A DNA stretch of 64,000 nt, taken from contig JAITFP010000072.1 of NCBI GenBank assembly GCA_031281275.1, forward strand, positions 44,028 through 108,027, read 5' to 3'. Both the position numbers and the translations under genes were made by a program. Under the pieces are notes generated by a model. It searched no databases. It had not been told where the DNA came from and worked only from the letters and a program-made list of their open reading frames with translations. This DNA comes from Candidatus Fibrimonadaceae bacterium. GTDB taxonomy: Bacteria; Fibrobacterota; Fibrobacteria; Fibrobacterales; Fibrobacteraceae. Positions 17,443-24,973 of the stretch are shown one piece after another. The number at the start of each line of letters is the position of its first letter. The stretch's first letter is position 1.

Positions 17443-18036
17443 ATGAACAAAACTAAGTTCTCTCTATTAGCGGCAGGCATTTCGCTTGCCTTGGTATTAA
17501 CCTCTTGCTTCGGCAAATCTGCGGTTACGGATTCTGCCTCTGGCTCAAAAAGTAAGCGGATTGCCGATGCACCAGAAATAGAGCTTGAAAATAAGCTTAC
17601 AGAAAGTCAGCGTAAATCTATTCCTTGGGGCATAGGCACTGGCGTTTCCACCGACAGGCAAATGGCAAGAACAGAATCCATTGCTCAAGCACAGGCGGCA
17701 ACAGCCCGAAATTCCAAACTCATAGTCACAGGGCTTTTGGATACTTACGCAAAGAACGTAAATGGCGAAGCCAAACGCATAACCGAAGACAAAATCAACA
17801 ACTTCGTTGATACACAGATAGAGGGCAGTTATGTGTTTGAAACTATTATGGAATTCAACGAAGAAGACAAGAAATACAGCGTTTACACTCTTGTTTTGCT
17901 CGATCCAGACAGAATCGCAGAAGCATTGAAAGCTGCGTTGGGTAACCAGGAAGAACAGGAATTGCGAGCAGCTTCTGAAAAGATGCAGGATAGACTGGAA
18001 CAGATGAAAGCGGAATACCGTGGTTTGAAGAAATGA
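17443..18036 (+). CDS. LPP20-like lipoprotein
   Basis: 197 residues with a lipoprotein signal (LALVLTSC, Cys at 24). The central region PWGIGTGVSTDRQMARTESI followed by an Ala/Gln-rich helix resembles the LPP20 family of outer-membrane lipoproteins, which convert a repeated Ala-rich helix and a beta-sheet into a compact fold. A C-terminal coiled coil (residues 165-197) follows. It heads a tight operon: its stop overlaps the next start by 4 nt. In FCB genomes such genes often accompany envelope-assembly functions; the exact task is unknown. Confidence 0.7.
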   Translation: MNKTKFSLLAAGISLALVLTSCFGKSAVTDSASGSKSKRIADAPEIELENKLTESQRKSIPWGIGTGVSTDRQMARTESIAQAQAATARNSKLIVTGLLDTYAKNVNGEAKRITEDKINNFVDTQIEGSYVFETIMEFNEEDKKYSVYTLVLLDPDRIAEALKAALGNQEEQELRAASEKMQDRLEQMKAEYRGLKK

Positions 18037-19067
18037 GATTCATTATCCATACTATTTTTCTGTGTTTACTCATCTCTTGCTTAGGTGTGACAAGCCCCAA
18101 ACCCGTGAATTCAAATTCAGGGCAAGGGGGTTCAAGCACAGACTTAAATCAGGCATTGAATGATGTTTCTTGCCCGAATACAAATGATTTTCGCGGAACT
18201 GGCATAGGCGACAACGAAAACGAGGCACTTGCGCAAGCCCGCTCAAATATGGCTTTGGAACACTTTTCACAAAAATTGAAATCTAATGTCCAAATAATCG
18301 GGCAGAATATAAATCAAGTGGCTAGTACAAACACTAAAACGAGCATAGAGCAGGAAGTTGCCCTTGCAAACGCACAAGATGCCAAATTGAGCTTCTCTGC
18401 ACGAAGTGGCAATAAAACAGGAGTTATAGCCTGCATGAGCCGTGCCGATGCAGCAAAAGGCTTTTTGGAGCAGCAGCGGCTTGTGTTGGATTCCCTAGAG
18501 CTAGCTTCAAATACAGTATTAAACATAGAACACCCCAAGCATAAAAACGAAGCCTGGCAGGGAACTCAAATGTATTATAACAATATTGTTGCAATACAGA
18601 ATTTGCTGAATGACTGGGGAGTTGCAAAGACTGATTATTTTGATAAAGCTGGTGAAATTTATTCCAAAACAAGGGAAGATTATAAAAAATATTGCCAAAC
18701 CACCAAGCTGCATTGGAACCCAGAAAAGAAAAACCCTTATTCTGAGATAGCTTTTTCCAAGCTCTCCAGCGGCATAAAAATGGAAAATACTTCTTGCACA
18801 GGCAGGGGCATATCACTTGTTTACAAGGAAGCAAAACCCGAATGTGAATCTCATGGCGGTCTCTATGGCTGCTCGTATCAGCCATTTTTGGCGATAACTT
18901 CTTGCAATGGGGCAGAACTTCGGCTTTTGGAAAGCACAGCACCAATAAAAGGCTTTGGTCAAAAAGAGGAAATTGCTGTGGAAAAACTGCAAGATAAATT
19001 GAAAAAAGAAAACTTTTTGAATCAATGGATACAGGAAATTAAACAATGGAGTCCGCAATGCGAATAA
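18033..19067 (+). CDS. Lipoprotein with LPP20-like N-terminal region
   Basis: 344 residues. Signal peptide with lipobox LLISC (Cys at 16). The region FRGTGIGDNENEALAQARSNM resembles the GxG...A..A.S pattern of the preceding LPP20-like protein, suggesting an ancient duplication. The C-terminal two thirds (helical, then Cys-rich ESHGGLYGCSYQPF) are not recognised. ATGA overlap with the upstream gene; the downstream gene starts within its last 10 bases. All four genes of this operon carry export signals. Confidence 0.65.
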   Translation: MRFIIHTIFLCLLISCLGVTSPKPVNSNSGQGGSSTDLNQALNDVSCPNTNDFRGTGIGDNENEALAQARSNMALEHFSQKLKSNVQIIGQNINQVASTNTKTSIEQEVALANAQDAKLSFSARSGNKTGVIACMSRADAAKGFLEQQRLVLDSLELASNTVLNIEHPKHKNEAWQGTQMYYNNIVAIQNLLNDWGVAKTDYFDKAGEIYSKTREDYKKYCQTTKLHWNPEKKNPYSEIAFSKLSSGIKMENTSCTGRGISLVYKEAKPECESHGGLYGCSYQPFLAITSCNGAELRLLESTAPIKGFGQKEEIAVEKLQDKLKKENFLNQWIQEIKQWSPQCE

Positions 19068-19609
19068 TAATTATATTAACCGCCTTAATGTCCACACTTT
19101 GTTTTGGGCAATCACATAAACTAAATCCACTGCCCAAGCAATTGCAAGGCACAATTCCAAATTTCAAGGTGCTTGCAATAGACAACGAAACCGAACTAAA
19201 TCAGAACGATTTAAAAACAAATGCTAAAAAAGCCGGAGCCAAACGCATAATTCTTTCCTTTTTCGCTACTTGGTGCGTTAATTGCATAGAAGAGCTTGTT
19301 CGCCTAAAAGAAAATGCAAACGAACTAAAAAAAAATGGGGTGCAGGTATATCTGATAAATGCTGGGGAAAGCATCCACAATGATGGCGATAAAGTTAGCG
19401 ATATGGTAAAAAAATATGCAGGAAATTCTTTCCCCCTTTGGTTTGACCCCAATGGTAATTTATTGAGGAAATCTGGCTTTATCCAAGAAAACAGCGGTAA
19501 ATTTTCCTTGCCATTGATTATTATCTTGGATCCCGATTTGCGTGTTCTAGGCGTTTTATCGGCTATAAGCAAAGATGACTTTCCTAAAGTTTTGTGGGGT
19601 GAATTTTGA
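19058..19609 (+). CDS. Periplasmic TlpA/ResA-like thioredoxin
   Basis: 183 residues from ATG 19058; an ATG 12 nt upstream would precede the signal peptide unhelpfully. Signal peptide MRIIIILTALMSTLCFG, then a thioredoxin fold with the redox motif WCVNC at about 71-75 and the later cis-proline strand FSLPLIIILD. Acts on disulfides of exported proteins, with the Cys-rich lipoprotein next door as a plausible client. Its stop overlaps the TTG start of the next gene (TTGA). Confidence 0.85.
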   Translation: MRIIIILTALMSTLCFGQSHKLNPLPKQLQGTIPNFKVLAIDNETELNQNDLKTNAKKAGAKRIILSFFATWCVNCIEELVRLKENANELKKNGVQVYLINAGESIHNDGDKVSDMVKKYAGNSFPLWFDPNGNLLRKSGFIQENSGKFSLPLIIILDPDLRVLGVLSAISKDDFPKVLWGEF

Positions 19610-21915
19610 AAAAAGTTTTGATTTTATGCTTATTTGCATTTTGCTTTGCCTCTGCTGCAAAGAAAAGCCTTGCTGTGATGCCCTGCGTGGGCGATTTTGA
19701 TGCCAAAGGATTAGAACGTTTAAGAAATAAAATAGAAGAGGTTACAAGGGCTGTTTTGCCATCCGCTGATTTCAGAATGATACCTTACAAGAATGTACAG
19801 GAAGAGATAGGTGATGAAGCTCTTTTCAATGCGTGCAAGGAAGGGGGGGTATGTTTCGGAGACTTGGCAGGAAGAGTCAATGCGGATTACGGAGCGTGGT
19901 GCATGGTCAATAAGTATAGCAACAAATTTATATTCACGTTTCAACTGTATAGCGTAAGAGAAAAGGATCTTATACATACCAAAGAATATGATTCATACAA
20001 TCCCAAAAACATTGACGATATGATTGAGATAATAAAGAAGGAAGTTCCTATTGTTATCAGCGAAAAAATACCTGGCGTGAAAATATCAAAAACTCCTTCC
20101 CCTGCTATTGCCGGAGGCATAAGCGGTGTGCAAACCACAGGCGGCAGTTATGAGTTAGAGGGCGGAAAAAGATACTTGATTAATTTAAGCACAGAACCTG
20201 TTGGAGCGGTTTTAAGTTTTAACGGAGTACCCGATTCTCGTTGCTCAAAAACACCGTGCAAAATTGAACTTTCGGCTGGTAATGTCCGTATAATAGCGAA
20301 TTTGGAGCAATACGAGATTGCAGATACAACTGTCTCTATAAAACAGAATAATCAGAGCATAAATATCAAGCTAAAGGCGAATTTCGGCGTTTTGGAAATA
20401 AAGCCAGCTTACTCAGACGGCATAGGCAAAGACAAGCAATGGAATTTGTCAATAAACGATAAACCCTATTCACTTGGCGAAGTTAGGCTGAACCCAAACA
20501 AATACAAGGTCAAGCTGAATCACGAGTGCTATGAGAACATTGGCTTTGATGTGGGGATAAACAAGGACAAACGCGAAATTTTTGATATGGCAAGCAAGAT
20601 AGCATTAAAGAAAGGTGGTTTGGATTTGAGCGTGGAGCGCAATGGTGAGCCTGCGAGCGAACCTGTTTTTGTGAACGGCAAGCAAGTTGGCGAAACGCCT
20701 TTCAGCGGTGCTGTTCCTTTGTGTGCCAAGATAGAGATTGGCAAAAACAAAGAAGTTGTTGGCGTGAAATTGAAGTACAATGAAAAAGTCAAGCATACGC
20801 ACAAAGGCGCTGAATCTCAGGAAGGGAAATATTTAACGGATAGCAGGGATGGCAAAAAATATAAAATAGTTAAGATAGGCACTCAAACTTGGATGGCAGA
20901 GAATTTGAACTACTCAGGCAAGAATGACGATATAGGTTCTTGCTACGAGAAAAATCCAAAGAACTGCGAAAAATACGGCAGGCTTTATGATGGGAATACT
21001 GCTATGAAAGCCTGCCCTGCTGGTTGGCATTTGCCAAGCGATAAAGAATGGGATATTCTTGAGAATTTCGCAGGTGGCCAAAAAATAGCTGGAAAAAAAT
21101 TGAAAACAAAAAACGGTTGGAATAATCGCGATGATGGGAGTTCTGGCAATGGCACGGATGATTTTGGTTTTTCGGCTTTGCCTGGCGGCAGCTTCGGTGA
21201 CTATGGTCGTTTCGACTATGTCGGTCGCATCGGTCTCTGGTGGAACTCTAGCGAGAGCGGTAGCTACTACTCCCACTCCCGAAGTGTGCGCTACGACTAC
21301 GAGTACGCAGACTACAGTCGCATAGATGAGAGATACTTGCTCAGTGTCCGTTGCATAAAAGACAACAATGCGGCTCCTTCTATCAAAGGCAACACCTTCA
21401 CCGACCCCAGAGACGGCAAAGTCTATAAAACCGCGAAAATAGGTGCTCAAACTTGGATGGCAGAGAATTTGAAGTACAACGCAGAAAATAGTAAGTGTGC
21501 TGGCAACTGCGGCAGTGACGGTCAGTTGTATAATTGGGAAACAGCTAAAAGATCTTGTCCCAAAAGTTGGCATTTGCCAAGCAAAGAGGAATGGGAGACC
21601 CTTGTGAATTTTGCTGGTGGCAAAGATATTGCTGGAAAGAAGTTAAAAGCAAGCAAAGGCTGGAGTTTCATAGGGACATCAGGTGGTGGCACAGATGACT
21701 ACGGTTTTACGGCACGTCCACGCGGTCTTATCGGATGCGGTCGGAAGAACTGCTCTGAACAACCCCTTGTTAGAGATGACTGCGACCACTGGTGGAGTGA
21801 TTATGGTGACGATGATCAGGCTTTCGGTTGGTTTATATGCAAAAAAAACGATTGGACATCACTTAGCAGTTTCGCGGCAACATACTTGCTCAGTGTCCGT
21901 TGCATAAAGGATTAA
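19606..21915 (+). CDS. Secreted PEGA protein with two FISUMP domains
   Basis: 769 residues, TTG start overlapping the upstream stop. Order: signal peptide (1-18); a 130-residue domain beginning SLAVMPCVGDFDAKGLERL that resembles TolB-N/CsgG-like lipoprotein-associated folds; a PEGA domain at about 190-265 (LINLSTEPVGAVLSFNGVP ... TPCKIELSAG); a second PEGA-like unit near 340-390; FISUMP 1 at about 415-585; FISUMP 2 at about 595-769. Both FISUMP domains are complete, ending LLSVRCIKD. The two differ in the variable middle (GGSFGDYGRFDYVGRIG versus RGLIGCGRKNCSEQ). Probably surface exposed; binding partner unknown. Confidence 0.85.
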   Translation: MKKVLILCLFAFCFASAAKKSLAVMPCVGDFDAKGLERLRNKIEEVTRAVLPSADFRMIPYKNVQEEIGDEALFNACKEGGVCFGDLAGRVNADYGAWCMVNKYSNKFIFTFQLYSVREKDLIHTKEYDSYNPKNIDDMIEIIKKEVPIVISEKIPGVKISKTPSPAIAGGISGVQTTGGSYELEGGKRYLINLSTEPVGAVLSFNGVPDSRCSKTPCKIELSAGNVRIIANLEQYEIADTTVSIKQNNQSINIKLKANFGVLEIKPAYSDGIGKDKQWNLSINDKPYSLGEVRLNPNKYKVKLNHECYENIGFDVGINKDKREIFDMASKIALKKGGLDLSVERNGEPASEPVFVNGKQVGETPFSGAVPLCAKIEIGKNKEVVGVKLKYNEKVKHTHKGAESQEGKYLTDSRDGKKYKIVKIGTQTWMAENLNYSGKNDDIGSCYEKNPKNCEKYGRLYDGNTAMKACPAGWHLPSDKEWDILENFAGGQKIAGKKLKTKNGWNNRDDGSSGNGTDDFGFSALPGGSFGDYGRFDYVGRIGLWWNSSESGSYYSHSRSVRYDYEYADYSRIDERYLLSVRCIKDNNAAPSIKGNTFTDPRDGKVYKTAKIGAQTWMAENLKYNAENSKCAGNCGSDGQLYNWETAKRSCPKSWHLPSKEEWETLVNFAGGKDIAGKKLKASKGWSFIGTSGGGTDDYGFTARPRGLIGCGRKNCSEQPLVRDDCDHWWSDYGDDDQAFGWFICKKNDWTSLSSFAATYLLSVRCIKD

Positions 21916-21953
21916 CAAGACCTTAACCGCCCCAAAAGGGCAAGGAGAGCAAT

Positions 21954-22616
21954 ATGAGTGAATTTGGGAAACATCCCTCAGAGAAACTACAAGCAGTTTT
22001 TAAAGGATTTCAAATTCAAAAACCAGAAGACGCAGAAATGATATTTTTGGGTCTTGATGCAAATTGGGATAAAGATATTGAGAAAAAGGAACCATTATTT
22101 TTTGAAGAGACTATAAATCATTATTTAAAAGATGGTGTTCAGTATTGGAAAGATAATGGGGTTCATACGCCTATGTTAAAAGAAGATACTAAACAAAAAG
22201 ATACTAAGCGAAAATATATATATAAAGGAGATAGAAGAGGAGGTGGAGTACCGTATCATACACGATTTAGCAAATTAGGTTTTACATCTGATTATGCCGA
22301 AAAGATATGTTTTTTGGAATTGTTAAGTATATGTACATTTGGAAGCTCAACGAAAAATACAAAAGAATTTAAGAAGATGTTGAAATCCGAAGAAAATGCT
22401 GAACATTTAGAAAGAATATGGAAAATCTTTTTAAAAAAGAACATATATATTTGTATTTCCCCAAGTGTAAGAGAAATAATAGATGAATTAAAAGATGAAT
22501 TAAATATTAAAATTGAAGCAAAAGTAGAAGACATACCTCATTTTTCTAGACACGGTATTACTAACGATGAGCTAGAAAAGTTAGGAAAGAAATTGCTGAA
22601 ATTTTTGGATAAATAA
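21954..22616 (+). CDS. Uracil-DNA-glycosylase-superfamily-like protein
   Basis: 220 residues with AAGGAG 5-10 nt before ATG. The opening IFLGLDANWDKDIE followed by GVQYWKDNGVHTPML, then GGGVPYHTRFSKLGF, resembles an uncharacterised branch of the uracil-DNA glycosylase superfamily, in which the GxDA loop corresponds to the catalytic GExPG-type motif. I am recalling the pattern, not a database match. The C-terminal half (ICISPSVREIIDEL) fits the alternating alpha/beta fold. First gene of the long co-directional run, 1 nt from nothing but its ribosome site; next gene starts right after the stop. Base-repair or defence functions are both possible. Confidence 0.45.
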   Translation: MSEFGKHPSEKLQAVFKGFQIQKPEDAEMIFLGLDANWDKDIEKKEPLFFEETINHYLKDGVQYWKDNGVHTPMLKEDTKQKDTKRKYIYKGDRRGGGVPYHTRFSKLGFTSDYAEKICFLELLSICTFGSSTKNTKEFKKMLKSEENAEHLERIWKIFLKKNIYICISPSVREIIDELKDELNIKIEAKVEDIPHFSRHGITNDELEKLGKKLLKFLDK

Positions 22617-23186
22617 ATGACCGATGAAGAAAAAGAAGAATATGCCGACTGGCTAAAAATAGTCAAAAAGAACGGCAGGAAGATTGAAGACGTGCCAGAA
22701 CGCTTCAAGACCGTTGAGCTATGCGCAGAGGCGGTTAAGAACTTCACCTATCTTTTAGACGACTGGGACATTGAAGAGGAAGAATTGAACGGCTACTTGA
22801 ACGATTATTATTTTAAAAATAAACTAGAGCCTGGAGAATACGAAAAACTCATCAAAGCAGTCAAAGAGAAAAAAGAAGGCTTGGGGGCGTTTAAATACGT
22901 GCCAGAAGAAATCAAGGATGCGGTTCATCTTGAATTGTATGAACAACGCAAACTTTATTCGCCCGAAGATTATTTTCCAGAGCTGCCCGAACATCTCAAA
23001 ACCGCAGAAATGTGCTTGGAAGAAGTCAAGAAAAATGGCGGCTATAAACTTGAATTTGTGCCAGAAAAATTCAAGACCTTGGAACTTTGCATAGAAGCGG
23101 TTAAGAATAGTGCCAATCACAGCGCATTTGAATATGTCCCCGAATCCCTTAGAGAAGAGGTAACCAGAATTGTCTTTGGAATATGA
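22617..23186 (+). CDS. Short DUF4116-repeat protein
   Basis: 189 residues. It begins MTDEEKEEYADWLKIVKKNG and holds about four degenerate 24-residue units, e.g. VPERFKTVELCAEAVKNF and EFVPEKFKTLELCIEAVKN. The middle (residues 45-85) is a charged helix without the motif. It ends ESLREEV, the usual capping unit of this family. ATG immediately follows the previous stop. This is the first DUF4116 gene of the locus and is more diverged than those after 27 kb. Confidence 0.8.
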   Translation: MTDEEKEEYADWLKIVKKNGRKIEDVPERFKTVELCAEAVKNFTYLLDDWDIEEEELNGYLNDYYFKNKLEPGEYEKLIKAVKEKKEGLGAFKYVPEEIKDAVHLELYEQRKLYSPEDYFPELPEHLKTAEMCLEEVKKNGGYKLEFVPEKFKTLELCIEAVKNSANHSAFEYVPESLREEVTRIVFGI

Positions 23187-23211
23187 ACAGAGTGAAAGGA
23201 GTTGAAAAAAA

Positions 23212-23925
23212 ATGACCTATGAAAAAGAAGTTGAAGATGAAGATGAAGAAGGATATGCCGACTGGCTTGTAATACTCAAAAAAAAGAAAGACAGGAATAT
23301 TGAAGATGTGCTAAAACGCTTCAAGCCGAATCTCTTAAAGAAGAAGAAACCAAAATTGTCTTTGGAATGTGAACAGAGTGAAAAATACTCCACTTTCACC
23401 GACTATAGAGACGGCAAAGTGTATAAGACCGTGAAAATAGGCAACCAAGTTTGGATGGCAGAGAATTTGGGTTATCCTATTGGCGGCGTATATTACAATG
23501 ACGAACACGCCTATGGCAAAAAATACCACTTGCTATATGACTGGAACGCCGCTATGAGAGCCTGCCCAGAAGGTTGGCACTTGCCAAGCCAAGAGGAATG
23601 GAATACTCTTATTGTCTCCGTAGGTGGATGGCTGGTAGCCGGAAAAAAACTAAAAGCAAAAAGCGGCTGGGGTTCTGAAAATAGAGCAGCTTGCAGAGGC
23701 ACAGACGATTTCGGCTTTGCTGCTCTGCCGGGTGGATTTGGAATTGCCAGCCGTAATTCTATTGAGTTTCAAGGTGCTGGTAATGACGGTTATTGGTGGA
23801 GTAGTTCGGATGTAAATGGTTGGTACGCCTATAATAACTACATACGTTTATATGAAAAAAGTATGCTAAATGAAGTAAATAGTAAAAAATCAAGATTGTT
23901 TAGCGTACGTTGCATAAAAAATTAA
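23212..23925 (+). CDS. FISUMP protein with DUF4116-type N-terminal remnant
   Basis: 237 residues. Residues 1-45 (EGYADWLVILKKKKDRNIED, VLKRFKPN) copy the start of the gene at 22617, and the next 15 residues (LKKKKPKLSLECEQSEK) match nothing. FISUMP begins at about 62 (FTDYRDGKVYKTVKIG) and is complete to FSVRCIKN. No signal peptide, so predicted cytoplasmic, unlike the FISUMP genes at 5.8 and 19.6 kb. The DUF4116 start sequence appears to have been joined to FISUMP by recombination. Confidence 0.8.
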   Translation: MTYEKEVEDEDEEGYADWLVILKKKKDRNIEDVLKRFKPNLLKKKKPKLSLECEQSEKYSTFTDYRDGKVYKTVKIGNQVWMAENLGYPIGGVYYNDEHAYGKKYHLLYDWNAAMRACPEGWHLPSQEEWNTLIVSVGGWLVAGKKLKAKSGWGSENRAACRGTDDFGFAALPGGFGIASRNSIEFQGAGNDGYWWSSSDVNGWYAYNNYIRLYEKSMLNEVNSKKSRLFSVRCIKN

Positions 23926-23974
23926 AACATATATGTTTGATATGTTAAAAGCCCAAGATTTAGCGGTTTTTTCA

Positions 23975-24078
23975 AAAAAAATACAAAAAAGTGCCGCAAA
24001 TATCACACGAAAAAGACAAGAATTGGTCTATATGTGATGTTTATCACGAAAAAATACAAAAAGTTGTCAAATATAACT
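23975..24078. repeat. Imperfect ~30-bp direct repeat in the leader of the sigma-like gene
   Basis: AAAAAATACAAAAAAGTGCCGCAAATATCAC (split here: AAAAAATACAAAAA + GTGCCGCAAATATCAC) near 23977-24007 recurs as AAAAAATACAAAAA + GTTGTCAAATATAAC near 24050-24078. The two copies flank the palindrome at 24033-24048. The whole 23926-24122 gap has no gene. Confidence 0.5.
24033..24048. promoter_or_regulatory. CRP/FNR-like palindrome upstream of the sigma-like gene
   Basis: TGTGA-TGTTTA-TCACG fits the TGTGA-N6-TCACA operator plan of CRP/FNR-family regulators in nine of ten arm positions. It lies 75 nt before ATG 24123 in the largest gap (197 nt) of the co-directional run, so it is a good place for control of everything downstream. 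Confidence 0.5.
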
Positions 24079-24122
24079 TGATTTTAAATTATTAATAGAG
24101 AGATTAACACAAGGAGAGCAAC

Positions 24123-24437
24123 ATGGAAACAATGAAAGAACTGGTAGAGAAAAGCAGAAGCGTTCCTCTATTGACAAAAGAAGAGGAGCATTTTCTATTG
24201 AAAAATAGAAATGACCCCGAAGCGAGGCAAAAGCTGATAGACGCAAATATGCGTTTTGTTTTGAGAATAGCACTTCAATACAAAAGCAAAGTGCCTATGC
24301 CCACTCTTGTGGAGGCAGGGAAAAAAGGCTTGATTAGAGCCATAGATAAATATGACTGCGAAAAAAAACGCATCGGATTTGTTTCTTATGCTGTTTGGTG
24401 GATAAGGGCTACTATGATGGAGGTAATAAAAAAATGA
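24123..24437 (+). CDS. Stand-alone sigma-70 region 1.2-2 protein (truncated sigma factor)
   Basis: 104 residues. It begins with region 1.2 (VPLLTKEEEHFLLKNRNDPEA), then the region 2 helices RQKLIDANMRFVLRIALQY, EAGKKGLIRAIDKYD and the region 2.3-2.4 block FVSYAVWWIRATM, where WWIR is the melting/-10 contact helix of primary sigma factors. It stops at MEVIKK with no region 3 or 4, so it could bind core polymerase but not recognise a -35 box. Good AAGGAG site. Its stop overlaps the following FISUMP start (ATGA). Either a remnant cut by FISUMP insertion or a genuine small regulator. Confidence 0.85.
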   Translation: METMKELVEKSRSVPLLTKEEEHFLLKNRNDPEARQKLIDANMRFVLRIALQYKSKVPMPTLVEAGKKGLIRAIDKYDCEKKRIGFVSYAVWWIRATMMEVIKK

Positions 24438-24973
24438 AAAAAGGCACTTTCACCGACCCACGTGACGGCAAAACGTACAGAATTGTGGAAATAGGCAGCC
24501 AAATTTGGATGGCAGAGAATTTAGCTTATAATGTGGTTGGCAGCAAATACTATGAAAACAAGAGAGAGAACGGAGAAACATACGGCTGCCTTTACGACTG
24601 GGAAACCGCTATGAGTGTTTGCCCTTCGGGTTGGCATTTGCCGAGCGAAAAGGAATTTAAAACTCTTATTGATTTTGTAGGTGGCAGGGAAATTGCTGGA
24701 AAAAAACTCAAAGCGACAAGCGGCTGGGATGGCAACAATGGCACAGACGACTTTGGCTTTACTGCTTTGCCTAGCGGTTTTTGCTACAATAATCTCTATG
24801 ACTATGAGTTTCATAACATAGGCTTAGACGAAAACTATTGGTGTTCCAGCGAATGTTGTTCCTTGGGTATGCACTACAAGCACAACCGTGCTAGTTTGTT
24901 CCCAGAAAATCATAACTACTGTTTGTTGAGTGTTCGTTGCATAAAAAATTCAAGGGGGAAAAAATATGCTTAA
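24434..24973 (+). CDS. FISUMP-domain protein
   Basis: 179 residues from ATG 24434 (ATGA overlap with the sigma-like gene). The entire protein is one FISUMP domain: MKKGTFTDPRDGKTYRIVEI at the start, IWMAENLAY, YGCLYDWETAM, GWHLPSEKEF, FGFTALPSG, WCSSE, LLSVRCIKN. No signal peptide. It shares 8 nt with the start of the AAA+ gene that follows. An in-frame ATG at 24395 inside the sigma-like gene is less likely. Confidence 0.85.
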   Translation: MKKGTFTDPRDGKTYRIVEIGSQIWMAENLAYNVVGSKYYENKRENGETYGCLYDWETAMSVCPSGWHLPSEKEFKTLIDFVGGREIAGKKLKATSGWDGNNGTDDFGFTALPSGFCYNNLYDYEFHNIGLDENYWCSSECCSLGMHYKHNRASLFPENHNYCLLSVRCIKNSRGKKYA

